Both the position numbers and the translations under genes were made by a program. Below, piece after piece: positions 23,014 through 32,472 of a stretch of 33,370 bases of DNA (positions are counted from its first letter, which is position 1; each line of letters starts with the position of its first letter). Where the stretch lies: positions 1 to 33,370 of the forward strand of contig CAJFQM010000017.1 of NCBI GenBank assembly GCA_904419075.1, read 5' to 3'. A model generated the notes under the pieces. That model worked only from the letters and a program-made list of their open reading frames with translations, did not search any database and was not told where the DNA came from. Source of the stretch: an uncultured Clostridia bacterium. Its GTDB lineage: Bacteria > Bacillota > Clostridia > Christensenellales > Borkfalkiaceae.

Positions 23014-23649
23014 ATGAATTGTAAAAAGGTGGATTTGGAGGCATGGAAAAGGGGGCCGCTTTTCAGGTTTTATATCGATAAAATGCGCGTTGTCATGAGC
23101 TTGACCGTGGAAATCGATGTGGCTCCGTTGATCAAGTACGTGAAGAAGAACGGGCTGAAATTCTATCCCGCGATGATTTGGGTGGTGTCCAAGGTGATCA
23201 ATTCCCACGACGAATTCAAATACGGTTGGGACGGCGAGGGAAACCTGATCAAGTGGGATTATATTTCTCCCTCCTATGCGCATTTTTATCGGGAAGACGA
23301 AACTTTTATAAAGTCGGTTACGGAATATTCGGAAGAGTTGTCTGATTTTCACGCAAGATTTTTATCCGATCGCGCCCGACATGAAAACGACCGCGGAATC
23401 GTCGGAAACCAGCCTCCGAACTTTTTTGACGTGACTTGTCTGCCGTGGGTGAAATATAACCATTTCGATTTGCATGTATTCGACGAGGGAAAATTTCTCG
23501 CACCCGTGGTAAGTTGGGGAAAGTACGAGTTTTCGGGAGATAAGGCGCTCATGCCGCTCACGATGAACATTCATCATGCGGTCGCCGACGGCTTCCACCT
23601 GTCGCGATTTTTTAATGAAGTACAGGAGCTCATTCGGATTTTGAAATAA
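23014..23649 (+). CDS. Chloramphenicol O-acetyltransferase-like protein
   Basis: A 211-residue protein with the type A CAT fold signature. The active-site motif is HHAVADGFHLSRFF (catalytic His188, Asp192), preceded by LPWVKYNHFDLHV and PVVSWGKYEFSG. The N-terminus (VDLEAWKRGPLFRFYIDKM, LKFYPAMIWVVSKVINSHDE) also matches the family, and the length is that of CAT enzymes (about 213-220). CATs transfer acetyl from acetyl-CoA to chloramphenicol as trimers. Many chromosomal CAT-like proteins act on other substrates or are untested, so resistance is not proven. GAGGAT precedes the ATG at 23014. It follows a strong terminator, yet no clear promoter of its own is visible. No transposase adjoins it. 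Confidence 0.85.
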   Translation: MNCKKVDLEAWKRGPLFRFYIDKMRVVMSLTVEIDVAPLIKYVKKNGLKFYPAMIWVVSKVINSHDEFKYGWDGEGNLIKWDYISPSYAHFYREDETFIKSVTEYSEELSDFHARFLSDRARHENDRGIVGNQPPNFFDVTCLPWVKYNHFDLHVFDEGKFLAPVVSWGKYEFSGDKALMPLTMNIHHAVADGFHLSRFFNEVQELIRILK

Positions 23650-23706
23650 TTTATAAAACGATTTTAACGGATTCTTTCCGATCGCAAAAAACTTGTCATA
23701 TAGGTA

Positions 23707-23735
23707 TTGACAAAGTCAGGGTTATCGGTTATAAT
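23707..23735 (+). promoter_or_regulatory. Full-consensus sigma-A promoter
   Basis: TTGACA (23707-23712), 17 bp, TATAAT (23730-23735): both hexamers are perfect. It drives the SGNH hydrolase gene. Confidence 0.92.
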
Positions 23736-23743
23736 TTAGGGGA

Positions 23744-23760
23744 TTGCCAATGAATGGCAA
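23744..23760. promoter_or_regulatory. Palindrome at the transcription start (candidate operator)
   Basis: TTGCCA-ATGAA-TGGCAA is a perfect 6+6 inverted repeat beginning about where transcription from the consensus promoter should start. A repressor site would explain how so strong a promoter is controlled. Confidence 0.45.
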
Positions 23761-23777
23761 AATCGGAGGAAAAGGTT

Positions 23778-24434
23778 ATGTTGATTGAAGACGGTCAGAA
23801 AATTTTATTCGCGGGAGATTCCGTCACGGACGACGGTCGTGCCCGCCCCGTAGGCGAAGGAAATTGGGCGGCGCTCGGAAACGGTTTTGTGCGTCTTATC
23901 GATTCCTGCCTTGCGGCCGAATATCCCGAACGAAAAATACATACCGTCAATATGGGAATTTCGGGAAACACTTCCCGCGATTTGCTCGCGAGATGGGAAA
24001 CGGACGTGAATGCGCTCAACCCCGATTGGGTGGTTCTCTGCATCGGCTTCAACGACGTATGGCGGCAGTTCGATTCGCCCGCGATTCCGGAATGGGCGGT
24101 AAGCCCGCAGGAATATGCGGAAAATCTCAGACGCATGGCGGAAAATACCAAGGCAAAAATGATTTGGATGACGCCTTACTATCTCGAATCAAATACGGAA
24201 GACGCCATGAGAAAGCGCATGGACGAATACGGAGGAATCATGAAGGAAATCGCCGCGGAAAAAGGAATTCCGTGCATCGATTTACAGAAAAAATTCGAAA
24301 GGCTTTTGAAATATCGGTATTCCGCATATATTACATGGGACAGAGTGCATCCCGGTGCGGTCGGATGCGTCGTCATCGCCCGTGCCTTTTTGGAAACCGT
24401 GGAATTTCGCTGGAACGGGGAGAAATCCGAATAA
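23778..24434 (+). CDS. SGNH/GDSL-family hydrolase
   Basis: A 218-residue esterase-type protein with all four SGNH blocks: GDSVTD (nucleophile Ser15), Gly in NMGISGNTSRD, GFNDVW (Asn), and DRVHP (Asp188, His191). It has no signal peptide, so it is probably cytoplasmic. Closest in layout are small carbohydrate or acyl esterases acting on O-acetyl groups; the substrate cannot be named. The start is the ATG at 23778 with GGAGGA at 23765-23770. An in-frame ATG at 23754 overlaps the palindrome and would add eight residues without a ribosome site. Monocistronic, from a consensus promoter. Confidence 0.87.
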   Translation: MLIEDGQKILFAGDSVTDDGRARPVGEGNWAALGNGFVRLIDSCLAAEYPERKIHTVNMGISGNTSRDLLARWETDVNALNPDWVVLCIGFNDVWRQFDSPAIPEWAVSPQEYAENLRRMAENTKAKMIWMTPYYLESNTEDAMRKRMDEYGGIMKEIAAEKGIPCIDLQKKFERLLKYRYSAYITWDRVHPGAVGCVVIARAFLETVEFRWNGEKSE

Positions 24435-24451
24435 GTTTTCGGTCCGAAAAC
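24435..24451. other. 17-bp perfect palindrome before the V-ATPase promoter
   Basis: GTTTTCGG-T-CCGAAAAC starts at the base after the SGNH stop codon, about 10 bp upstream of the V-ATPase -35 box. No T-run follows, so an operator is as likely as a terminator. Confidence 0.45.
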
Positions 24452-24461
24452 ATTCCTTTGA

Positions 24462-24490
24462 TTGCTAAAATTAAGAAAAAGTGATAAAAT
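24462..24490 (+). promoter_or_regulatory. Sigma-A promoter of the V-ATPase operon
   Basis: TTGCTA (24462-24467), 17 bp, TAAAAT (24485-24490), 40 bp before the first gene. Confidence 0.6.
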
Positions 24491-24530
24491 AATTGAGTAA
24501 AAAAATTTTGTTTTTCGGCGAGGGGGACTT

Positions 24531-24851
24531 ATGACGGAAGAAATCATCCAATCGATTACGCAGGCGGAAGCGCAGGCCTCAGAGCGCAAGGCTCGGGCTT
24601 ACGAACGCGCGGCAGAGATAGCGGCGGAAGCGGAAGCGCGCGCCGCGGAGATTGCGAAATCTTCGGAAGAAGTCTGCAAGGCTTATCGCGAGACGCAGTT
24701 AAAAAATGCCGAAGCGGAAGCGGAACGGCAGTATTGTGCGGCGCTCGCAAAAAAAAGAGCGGAAGCCGAGGCTTATGCCGCGCGGCTCATGGACGGTCTC
24801 GAACTCCCCGTCAGTAAAATCGTAAGGAGGATATGCGATGGCGATTGCTGA
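24531..24851 (+). CDS. ntpF: V-type ATPase peripheral-stalk subunit (G/H type, NtpF)
   Basis: A 106-residue, Ala/Glu/Arg-rich coiled-coil protein, as expected for the G/H-type stalk subunit that pairs with subunit E. It begins with a short N-terminal helix (TEEIIQSITQAEAQASERK) and ends in a conserved-looking tail (LPVSKIVRRI). AGGGGG precedes the ATG at 24531. It is the first gene of the operon, the position of ntpF in E. hirae. Its last 14 nt overlap ntpI. Assigned mainly by composition and place. Confidence 0.8.
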   Translation: MTEEIIQSITQAEAQASERKARAYERAAEIAAEAEARAAEIAKSSEEVCKAYRETQLKNAEAEAERQYCAALAKKRAEAEAYAARLMDGLELPVSKIVRRICDGDC

Positions 24852-26823
24852 AATGCGAAAGCTCAACCTCATCGCCATGTCCTACGATAAGGGAGTTATT
24901 TTAGATGCGTTGCAGCGCACGGGGGCGGTCGAGGTGAAACTGCACGCGGATACGGAAAACACTTCCGTCCCTCCCGTATGCGGCGACGAGCTTCGCAGCT
25001 ATCTCGCTTCCGCGGAAGCGGCACTGTCCGTTTTAAGCTCGGAAGTGGAGAATTACAACAGAGAAAACAACATCAAATCGGGGATTTTGAAGGACGGATT
25101 TGATGTCACGTATACCGAATTTATGTCGGCAAGGGAGAAAAAAGGGGAGATCGATGCCCTCATTGCCCGCATCAACCGATTGACGGACGAAAAAAACGCT
25201 TTGAAAGCCCGTCTTTCGCAGAACCTTCGGACAGCGGAAAGTGCGAAGCTCTATGCTTCTCTGACGATTCCTTTCGATTTCTTCGGGGATTCGCCGCACA
25301 CTCGCGCGCGGTTGGGAACGTTTCCCGCCGCGGCGAAAGACAAGCTGTCGAAGTCCTTGGAACAGCTTCCGCTCGCCGCGTATTCCGCGGCTTTTGCAGA
25401 CGAGGAAAATATCCTGTTGTCGGTATTCTTTCATCGGGACTGCTCGGACGAGGCGGAAGCAATCCTTGCGGAGGCGGGATTCGTTCCCTGTCCCTTTGAA
25501 GGCGGGGAAACGGGAAAGGCGTTGTATGCGTCGCTATTGGAAGAACGGAAAAGATTGGAGCGGGATTTGCAGGCGAACGCCTACGCTCTGTATGAATTGA
25601 ATTCGGAAATCCGCCCTTTGAAAATCTATTGCGATTTTCTCGGTTTTGCGCTCGAAAAGGAGGAGCTTTCCGATAAACTCCGCGTTACGGAGCGCACGTT
25701 TCTTTTGGAAGCCTATGTTCCCGCCGAGGCGGAAGAAGGGGTGAAAGAAACGCTCGTTTCCGTAAGCAAGGCGGTCTATTTCGAGTTTTCCGAGCCCGCC
25801 GCGGACGAAATGCCGCCCACTCTCATGAAAAACAACGCCGCGGTGAGAAACTTTGAAGAAATTACGAATATGTATTCCCCGCCCAATTATCGGGAAATCG
25901 ACCCCAATACCGTCATGGCGTTCTTTTACAGCCTGTTTCTGGGCTTCATCATGGGAGACATCGGCTACGGAATTTTGATGCTTCTCGGCGGCGGCTGGAT
26001 TTGGTATAAGCACCGTGCGAGGGAGAGCGGACTCAAACGGCTTTCCGCAGTCTTTGCCGTCGGAGGATTGTTTTCGATCTTCTGGGGAGTGCTGTTCAAT
26101 TCCGTTTTCGGGGTGCCTTTGCCTTTCATAAAGACGGTCATGCCCGATGCGCAGAGCGACATGTGGTCGTTTGCGGGAATTTCCGTGCCGAGCGTTTTAA
26201 TCATCAGCCTCCTCATCGGAATCGTGCAGTTGTTCGCGGGGTACATGTGCCGCGCGGCGCAGGAATGGCGCAGAGGAAACGTCGCGGACGGAATTTTCGA
26301 CGGGCTCGTGTGGGCGATTTTTTCCGTGGGAGCGGCGTTGGCCGTCATCGGGTTTATCGACGAAGCGGGAGTTCCCGTTCTGGCGACCGTCGGCGGAATC
26401 ATTGCGGGCGTTTCTCTGCTCTCCGCCATGCTCACGGCGGGAAGAAAGGAAAAATTGCTCGGTAAGGTGACGAAGGGCTTCGGGGCGGCTTACGGAATCA
26501 TCAATTACGCTTCGGATATTTTAAGCTACGCGAGGCTTTACGGGCTCATGCTTTCGGGAGCGGTCATCGCGCAGATCGTTTCGCAGTATGCCGTGGACTT
26601 TCTCACGGGCGGAAATGTTTTGCTCGCGGTCCTCGGGGCGCTGCTGATGGTCGTGGGGCATGCTTTCAATCTCGTCATGAGCCTTCTGGGAGCCTATATC
26701 CACGACGCGAGACTGCAATACGTCGAATTTTACGGAAGATTTTTTGAGGGGGAAGGGGAATTGTTTTCTCCCCTCGGCTCCAAACACAAATATATTTACC
26801 TTTTGCCTTCCAAGGCAGTCTGA
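24838..26823 (+). CDS. ntpI: V-type ATPase subunit I (membrane stator)
   Basis: A 661-residue protein with a cytoplasmic N-terminal half containing coiled coils (about 90-130 and 225-260) and a C-terminal half with about seven or eight membrane spans from residue 355 on. The essential ion-channel arginine is Arg566 in LSYARLYGLMLSGAVIA. FFYSLFLGFIMGDIGYGILM and FGVPLPFI are typical of the family. It forms the half-channels next to the K ring. The ATG at 24838 has AGGAGG upstream and overlaps ntpF, so the two are translationally coupled. A 92-bp gap separates it from ntpK. Confidence 0.95.
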   Translation: MAIAEMRKLNLIAMSYDKGVILDALQRTGAVEVKLHADTENTSVPPVCGDELRSYLASAEAALSVLSSEVENYNRENNIKSGILKDGFDVTYTEFMSAREKKGEIDALIARINRLTDEKNALKARLSQNLRTAESAKLYASLTIPFDFFGDSPHTRARLGTFPAAAKDKLSKSLEQLPLAAYSAAFADEENILLSVFFHRDCSDEAEAILAEAGFVPCPFEGGETGKALYASLLEERKRLERDLQANAYALYELNSEIRPLKIYCDFLGFALEKEELSDKLRVTERTFLLEAYVPAEAEEGVKETLVSVSKAVYFEFSEPAADEMPPTLMKNNAAVRNFEEITNMYSPPNYREIDPNTVMAFFYSLFLGFIMGDIGYGILMLLGGGWIWYKHRARESGLKRLSAVFAVGGLFSIFWGVLFNSVFGVPLPFIKTVMPDAQSDMWSFAGISVPSVLIISLLIGIVQLFAGYMCRAAQEWRRGNVADGIFDGLVWAIFSVGAALAVIGFIDEAGVPVLATVGGIIAGVSLLSAMLTAGRKEKLLGKVTKGFGAAYGIINYASDILSYARLYGLMLSGAVIAQIVSQYAVDFLTGGNVLLAVLGALLMVVGHAFNLVMSLLGAYIHDARLQYVEFYGRFFEGEGELFSPLGSKHKYIYLLPSKAV

Positions 26824-26915
26824 GCGGACTCGGTAAAAAATCGATGAAAAACCGCTGAACGGAAGAAAAACTAAAAAGTTATCGATAGAAATAGAAAATT
26901 TTCGGAGGATTGTTT

Positions 26916-27368
26916 ATGTTTACAACCGGTTATGCCGTCGCTATGGCGGGAATCGCGCTCTGCGTGCTGCTTTGCGGTATCGGCTCCTGCGTGGGGCTTT
27001 TCAAGACGGGCAGCGCCGCCGCCGGCGTTTTGGGCGAAAATCCCAAAAAGTTCGGTAAAGTGATGGTGCTCGTGCTTCTGCCCGCAACGCAGGGAATTTA
27101 CGGCTTTATTATCGGCATTATCGCTTCGGGCAAGCTGGGAATGGATATGGTCACCGCACAGGGCTGGGCGATTTTCGGCGCCGTGATGCCCATGGCGATT
27201 TCCGGCCTCGTCTCCGGTATCTTTCAGGGAAAATCGGCGGTCAACTGTATCTATGCCGTCGGAAAACAGGATTCCCTTTCGGGAAAACTTATCGTCTATC
27301 CCGGTATGATTGAGTTTTACGCCATTCTCGGACTCATCATCTCCATTATGCTCGTCGGACAGATTTAA
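26916..27368 (+). CDS. ntpK: V-type ATPase rotor-ring subunit K, predicted Na+-binding
   Basis: A 150-residue tandem-hairpin proteolipid with four membrane helices. The start is the ATG at 26916 with CGGAGGA at 26903-26909. All five residues that coordinate sodium in E. hirae NtpK (Leu61, Thr64, Gln65, Gln110, Glu139) are present at a constant offset of six: Leu55, Thr58, Gln59 in LLPATQG, Gln104 in FQGK, and Glu133 in MIEFYAILGL. The first hairpin carries no carboxylate at the equivalent site, as usual for V-type rings. Ion specificity is an inference from this match. The ribosome site is the best in the operon, fitting the high copy number of K. Confidence 0.95.
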   Translation: MFTTGYAVAMAGIALCVLLCGIGSCVGLFKTGSAAAGVLGENPKKFGKVMVLVLLPATQGIYGFIIGIIASGKLGMDMVTAQGWAIFGAVMPMAISGLVSGIFQGKSAVNCIYAVGKQDSLSGKLIVYPGMIEFYAILGLIISIMLVGQI

Positions 27369-27377
27369 GGGCGCGCC

Positions 27378-27953
27378 ATGAGTAAAGAAGCGATTGTGGA
27401 AAGGATTCTTTCCGACGCGGAACAAGAGGCGGGAGAGATTCTCAAAGCCGCGGAAGAAAAGGCGGCGGCCGTGATTAAGGCCGCTTCCGCCCGTGCGGAA
27501 AAGGGCCGCCGCGAATCGGAAGCGGAGGTCAGGGAAAAAACATCGGGGATTTTTGAGCAGAAAGCCGCGGCCGCGCGGTTGGATTCCGCCAAAATTCTGC
27601 TTTTCGAAAAGCGTCGGGTCATCGACGCGATTTATGCTTCGGCGCTGAAAAAACTCGTCGATTTGAACGAGGAGGAATGTCTCGCCCTGACCGAGCGGCT
27701 GCTGAAAAATTATGCGGACGAGGGCGACGAAATTTTCTTTGCCGCGAATTATTTGTACGTCCCCGCGGCGGCGAGATTGCCCGTCATCGAAGAAAAAAAA
27801 TTGAAAATTTCCGCCAAAAAGGCCGACATCGGGGGCGGTTTTGTTTTAAGGGGCGTTTCGAGCGATAAAGACCTCTCTTACGAAGCGCTTTTAGCGGCGG
27901 ATCGGGACGCGCATCAGGCGGAAATCGCGGCGGAAATTTTCCGCGCGGATTGA
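27378..27953 (+). CDS. ntpE: V-type ATPase peripheral-stalk subunit E
   Basis: A 191-residue protein with a long N-terminal Ala/Glu/Lys helix (about 1-95) that pairs with the G/H-type subunit, then a globular C-terminal domain that contacts A/B (LPVIEEKKLKISAKKADIGG and FVLRGVSSDKDLSYEALL). The GGGFVLR turn is typical of subunit E. It starts 9 nt after ntpK with AAGGG upstream and ends 12 nt before ntpC. Confidence 0.92.
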   Translation: MSKEAIVERILSDAEQEAGEILKAAEEKAAAVIKAASARAEKGRRESEAEVREKTSGIFEQKAAAARLDSAKILLFEKRRVIDAIYASALKKLVDLNEEECLALTERLLKNYADEGDEIFFAANYLYVPAAARLPVIEEKKLKISAKKADIGGGFVLRGVSSDKDLSYEALLAADRDAHQAEIAAEIFRAD

Positions 27954-27965
27954 CGGAGGGCGGCT

Positions 27966-28922
27966 ATGGGAATAGACGTCATTTATACGAACGGCGTAAT
28001 CGCCGCGCGGGAGAAATATCTCCTCAAAGACAGAATTTTCAAGCTCTGCGAGGGCAGTGCGCACGAGGCTTTCCGAGTCCTTTCCGAGAGCGGCTTCGGA
28101 AGCGGCGCGGCGGCGGAATCCGCATACGATTTCGAAAATCTCGTCACGGCGGAGGAACGGGTGCTCGACGATTTTATCCGCGAATACGCTCCGTCGCGGG
28201 CGGAGGCCGTTTATTTTCTCTCTCCGCGCGATTTTCATAACGCCAAAGCGCTCCTGAAAGCAAAATATCTGGAAACAGATGCGGAAAAGATGCTGGCTCC
28301 CGAAGGGTTGATTTCGGTCGCGGAATTGGTAAAATGTTTGGAAAATCGGGATTTTTACCGTCTCGGAAAAAATCTCGGCGGGGCTTTGACAAAGGCCGAG
28401 GAGATTCTCTCCGCCGAGGATGCTTCGGGGGCGGCGGTCGGCGTGTTATTCGAAAAAGCGTTGTTTGCGCATCTTCAAGAAACTTGCGGGAAAAATAAAG
28501 TATTGAAAAAGCTCCTGACGGCCAAGGCGGATATGTCGAATATCCTCACCGTCTTTCGTTCTTCGGACAAGGAAAACGCCGAAAAGGCCTTTGTTTCGGG
28601 CGGAAAACTGAACGGCGAACAGCTGAAAAAGTTATTCGACGGAGAAACGGCGGTTTTGGAAAAGACGCCGTATGCGGAGTTCGGCAAAGCATGTTTTGAA
28701 GCGAAAGAGGCGGGACAGCCGTTTACCGCCGCGGAAAAAATGCGCGATTCCCTGGAAGCGGAGTTCTTTTTTGAAAAGAGGTTTGAGCCGGAAAAAAATC
28801 AACCGTTTCTCTTTTACGTTTTTCGCAGGCGCATGGAAATCGAAAACGTGCGGATTATTTTCGTATGCCTTTTGGCGGGAATGAAAGAGCAGGAAATCAA
28901 AAAACGACTGAGACTTCTATAA
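27966..28922 (+). CDS. ntpC: V-type ATPase subunit C (d/AC39 type)
   Basis: A 318-residue, almost fully helical protein of the AC39/subunit d family, the socket that couples the central D-F shaft to the K ring. Motifs include YDFENLVTAEERVLDDFIRE, SPRDFHNAKALLKAKYLE and the C-terminal RRRMEIENVRIIFVCLLAGM. GGAGG (27955-27959) precedes the ATG at 27966. Family identity is clear from the C-terminal ENVR region and position between ntpE and the subunit F gene. Confidence 0.92.
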   Translation: MGIDVIYTNGVIAAREKYLLKDRIFKLCEGSAHEAFRVLSESGFGSGAAAESAYDFENLVTAEERVLDDFIREYAPSRAEAVYFLSPRDFHNAKALLKAKYLETDAEKMLAPEGLISVAELVKCLENRDFYRLGKNLGGALTKAEEILSAEDASGAAVGVLFEKALFAHLQETCGKNKVLKKLLTAKADMSNILTVFRSSDKENAEKAFVSGGKLNGEQLKKLFDGETAVLEKTPYAEFGKACFEAKEAGQPFTAAEKMRDSLEAEFFFEKRFEPEKNQPFLFYVFRRRMEIENVRIIFVCLLAGMKEQEIKKRLRLL

Positions 28923-28983
28923 CGGTCGGACACGGAACGACGACGTTTAGTTAAGAAAACGTATCGGCGGAAAAGGAGAAGAT

Positions 28984-29304
28984 ATGACGGGAAAAATGGC
29001 GATTGTCGGTGACGGCGACAGCATTATGGTGTTTAAGGCGGCGGGCGTTGCCGCGTTCCCCGCCGAGAACGAAAAGAAAGCGCGGGAAACATTGAGAAAA
29101 ATAGCGAAAGAGTATCAGATTATTTTTCTGACTGAAGAATTCGCGCGGCCGTTATCCGAATTTTTGAAGCGCTTTGACGAGGAACCTTATCCCGTAATTC
29201 TGAGTATTCCTTCGGCCACGGGCAGTTCGGGCTACGGCATGGAAATATTGAAGAGCGCCATGGAAAGGGCGCTCGGCGTGGACATTTTGTTCAACAGAGA
29301 GTAA
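28984..29304 (+). CDS. ntpG: V-type ATPase central-shaft subunit F (ntpG in E. hirae)
   Basis: A 106-residue Rossmann-like protein. The start [20 protein letters not shown] is the family signature (I-G-D-x-D-S-x-x-x-F-x-x-x-G), followed by IIFLTEEFA and the [10 protein letters not shown] segment. Subunit F binds subunit D in the rotating shaft. AAGGAGA precedes the ATG at 28984. Note the naming: the general name is subunit F, while the E. hirae gene at this position is called ntpG. Confidence 0.93.
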   Translation: MTGKMAIVGDGDSIMVFKAAGVAAFPAENEKKARETLRKIAKEYQIIFLTEEFARPLSEFLKRFDEEPYPVILSIPSATGSSGYGMEILKSAMERALGVDILFNRE

Positions 29305-29318
29305 GCGAGGAAAAATTG

Positions 29319-31085
29319 ATGGCAGGCAAGACAGTAAAAATTTCCGGGCCCCTGATTATTGCGGAGAACATGGCGGACGCGAAAATGTACGACGTGGTCC
29401 GCGTATCCGAAAAGGGGCTTATCGGAGAAATCATAGAATTGCGCGGCGACAAGGCTTCCATTCAGGTCTACGAGGAAACGTCGGGACTGGGGCCGGGAGA
29501 AGAAGTGTATTCCACGGGTGAACCCCTTTCGGCGGAGTTGGCGCCGGGACTCATCACGGGCATTTTCGACGGCATACAGCGTCCTTTGACCGCGCTCTAT
29601 TTCAAATACGGCGACCGTATTTCGAGAGGCGTTTCCGTCAATAATCTCGACCGCGATAAAAAGTGGCATTTCGTTCCCCGCGTCAAAGCGGGAGATCTTG
29701 TTTCGGAAGGCGATGTTTTGGGCGTGGTTCGGGAAACGGAAATCGTCGAACACCGCATCATGGTTCCGAACGGAATGAAGGGGAAGGTGCTTTCCGTCGC
29801 GGAAGGAAACTACACCATCGAAGAGACCGTGGCCGTGCTCGACACGGAAAAGGGAAGTATGCCCGTCTGCATGCTTCGGAAATGGCCGGTCAGAAAGGGG
29901 CGTCCTTACCGAGAAAAATTGTCTCCCAACAAGCCTATGGTGACGGGACAGCGCGTTATCGACACGCTGTTTCCGATCGCGAAAGGGGGCGTGGCGGCGG
30001 TGCCCGGGCCTTTCGGAAGCGGCAAGACCGTCGTTCAGCACCAGCTGGCGAAATGGGCGGACGCGGATATTATCGTCTATGTCGGCTGCGGAGAGCGCGG
30101 CAACGAAATGACGGACGTGCTCAATGAATTCCCCGAACTCAAAGACCCTAAAACGGGAGAACCGCTGATGAAACGCACCGTTCTCATCGCCAACACTTCC
30201 GACATGCCCGTGGCGGCGCGTGAAGCGTCTATCTATACGGGAATCACGATCGCGGAATATTTCCGCGATATGGGTTACAACGTCGCCATTATGGCCGATT
30301 CTACCTCCCGTTGGGCGGAGGCTCTGCGCGAGATGAGCGGACGGCTTGAAGAAATGCCCGGCGACGAAGGGTATCCCGCTTATCTTTCCAGCCGTCTGGC
30401 GGAATTTTACGAGCGCGCGGGAATCGTCAGACTTCTCGGAACAAACGAAAAAATCGGCTCGGTCAGCGCGATCGGGGCGGTGTCGCCGCCCGGCGGGGAT
30501 CTGAGCGAACCCGTCTCGCAAGCTACGCTGCGCATCGTCAAGGTATTCTGGGGACTGAGCGCTTCCCTCGCCTATAAAAGGCATTTTCCCGCGATCGACT
30601 GGCTGGTGAGCTATTCGCTCTATGCGGACAGAATGAGAGAATGGTACGACGAAAACGTGGGAAGGGATTTCTTCCGTTATCGCCAATTTGTAATGACCAT
30701 TTTACAGGAGGAGGCGTCTCTCGACGAAATCGTGCGGCTCGTCGGTATGGACGCGCTTTCTTCGAAAGACAGACTCACTATGGAGACCGCTAAAATTATC
30801 CGCGAGGATTATCTGCATCAGAACGCGTTCCATGAAGTGGATACGTATACTTCCATGCAAAAACAATTTTTGATGTTGAAGCTCATCTATGAATTCCATC
30901 GGCTTGCGGGGGAAGCGATTGCAAATTATGCCGATCTCGACGATATTCTTGCCTGCTCCTGCAAGGAGAAAATCGGGCGGGCGAAATATATCCCCGAAGA
31001 AAATATTTCCGAATTCGACGGGATATTCAAGGAGATGAACGCGCAGTTGAAAGCGCTGGCGCAGGGAGGCGGCGACGATGTTTAA
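29319..31085 (+). CDS. ntpA: V-type ATPase catalytic subunit A
   Basis: A 588-residue catalytic subunit. The P-loop is GPFGSGKT (residues 230-237, Lys236), with [31 protein letters not shown] and GAVSPPGGD also conserved. The non-homologous insert typical of A subunits lies at about 110-200. It hydrolyses or makes ATP at the A-B interface. The start is the ATG at 29319 with GCGAGG upstream; a TTG one codon earlier is less likely. Its last 8 nt overlap ntpB. Confidence 0.97.
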   Translation: MAGKTVKISGPLIIAENMADAKMYDVVRVSEKGLIGEIIELRGDKASIQVYEETSGLGPGEEVYSTGEPLSAELAPGLITGIFDGIQRPLTALYFKYGDRISRGVSVNNLDRDKKWHFVPRVKAGDLVSEGDVLGVVRETEIVEHRIMVPNGMKGKVLSVAEGNYTIEETVAVLDTEKGSMPVCMLRKWPVRKGRPYREKLSPNKPMVTGQRVIDTLFPIAKGGVAAVPGPFGSGKTVVQHQLAKWADADIIVYVGCGERGNEMTDVLNEFPELKDPKTGEPLMKRTVLIANTSDMPVAAREASIYTGITIAEYFRDMGYNVAIMADSTSRWAEALREMSGRLEEMPGDEGYPAYLSSRLAEFYERAGIVRLLGTNEKIGSVSAIGAVSPPGGDLSEPVSQATLRIVKVFWGLSASLAYKRHFPAIDWLVSYSLYADRMREWYDENVGRDFFRYRQFVMTILQEEASLDEIVRLVGMDALSSKDRLTMETAKIIREDYLHQNAFHEVDTYTSMQKQFLMLKLIYEFHRLAGEAIANYADLDDILACSCKEKIGRAKYIPEENISEFDGIFKEMNAQLKALAQGGGDDV

Positions 31086-32472
31086 GGAATATAAAACGAT
31101 CCGCGAAGTGGTCGGGCCGCTCATGCTGGTGGAGGGCGTGGAAGGCGTCAAATATAATGAGTTGGTGGATATCGTGGGCTCGGACGGCGAAATCCGCCGC
31201 GGAAAAGTATTGGAAATCAATCGCGATAAGGCCGTCGTACAGCTTTTTGAAAATTCGCAGGGCTTGAAAATTTCCGACTCCAAAGCCCGTTTTCTGGGAC
31301 ACAGTCAGGAATTGGCCGTCTCTCAGGATATGCTCGGAAGAGTGTTCGACGGAATGGGAAATCCCCGCGACGGCGGAGAGCCCGTCATTCCCGAAAAGAA
31401 ACTGGACATCAACGGAGAACCGATCAACCCCGCGGCACGGGATTATCCCAACGAATTTATTCAGACGGGAATTTCGGCGATAGACGGGCTCAATACCCTC
31501 GTGCGCGGTCAGAAATTGCCCGTATTTTCCATGAGCGGTCTGCCGCATGCGGAACTCGCCGCACAGATTGCGCGACAGGCCAAGGTCAGGAGCGAAGATT
31601 GTAAATTCGCCGTCGTATTTGCCGCAATCGGTATTACCTTCGAGGAAGCACAGTATTTTGTGGACGATTTCAAAAAGACGGGCGCCATCGAACGTACCGT
31701 CCTCTTTACCAATCTCGCCAATGACCCCGCGGTGGAACGTATCGCCACGCCGCGCATGGCGCTCACCTGTGCGGAATATCTCGCGTTTGACTGCGGCATG
31801 CATGTCCTCGTCATCATGACGGATATTACGAACTATGCGGAAGCGCTTCGGGAAGTGTCGGCGGCTCGCCGCGAAGTACCCGGACGACGGGGATACCCCG
31901 GATATCTCTATACCGATCTCGCGTCTCTATACGAGCGTGCGGGACGGATTCGCGGAAAAGAGGGCTCGATTACGCAGATTCCCATTCTGACGATGCCTGA
32001 GGACGATAAGACGCATCCCATTCCCGACCTTACGGGATATATCACAGAAGGACAAATCATTCTTTCGCGCGACCTTTACAAAAAGGGAATTAATCCGCCC
32101 GTGGACGTTTTACCCTCTTTGTCCCGTCTCAAAGACAAGGGAATCGGGCGCGGTAAGACCCGCGAGGATCATGCGGATACGATGAATCAGCTCTTTGCGG
32201 CGTACGCGAGGGGAAAAGAATGTAAAGAGCTTTCTGCCATTTTGGGGGAAGCGGCGCTTTCCGATACCGATAAATTATACGCAAAATTCGCGGAAGAGTT
32301 TGAAAAAGAATATATTAATCAGGGATTCGATACGGACAGAAAAATTGAGGAAACTCTCGATTTGGGGTGGAAATTATTGAAAATTCTGCCGAGGGGAGAA
32401 CTCAAACGTATCCGCAGCGAATATCTTGAAAAATATCTGACCGCAGAGGACGGAGAAAATGGCAAGGCTTAA
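31078..32472 (+). CDS. ntpB: V-type ATPase non-catalytic subunit B
   Basis: A 464-residue protein of normal length (E. hirae 458). As expected for B, the P-loop is replaced ([19 protein letters not shown]). The sequence has [54 protein letters not shown] and [12 protein letters not shown]. It contributes the arginine finger to the catalytic site (Arg in the [10 protein letters not shown] region). It overlaps ntpA by 8 nt and ntpD by 14 nt, so A, B and D are translationally coupled. Confidence 0.97.
   Translation: MFKEYKTIREVVGPLMLVEGVEGVKYNELVDIVGSDGEIRRGKVLEINRDKAVVQLFENSQGLKISDSKARFLGHSQELAVSQDMLGRVFDGMGNPRDGGEPVIPEKKLDINGEPINPAARDYPNEFIQTGISAIDGLNTLVRGQKLPVFSMSGLPHAELAAQIARQAKVRSEDCKFAVVFAAIGITFEEAQYFVDDFKKTGAIERTVLFTNLANDPAVERIATPRMALTCAEYLAFDCGMHVLVIMTDITNYAEALREVSAARREVPGRRGYPGYLYTDLASLYERAGRIRGKEGSITQIPILTMPEDDKTHPIPDLTGYITEGQIILSRDLYKKGINPPVDVLPSLSRLKDKGIGRGKTREDHADTMNQLFAAYARGKECKELSAILGEAALSDTDKLYAKFAEEFEKEYINQGFDTDRKIEETLDLGWKLLKILPRGELKRIRSEYLEKYLTAEDGENGKA

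Noticed and set aside
29232..30686. 484-codon open frame on the minus strand
   Set aside because: Antisense to ntpA, with low-complexity Arg/His/Phe-rich sequence; no motif and no ribosome site.
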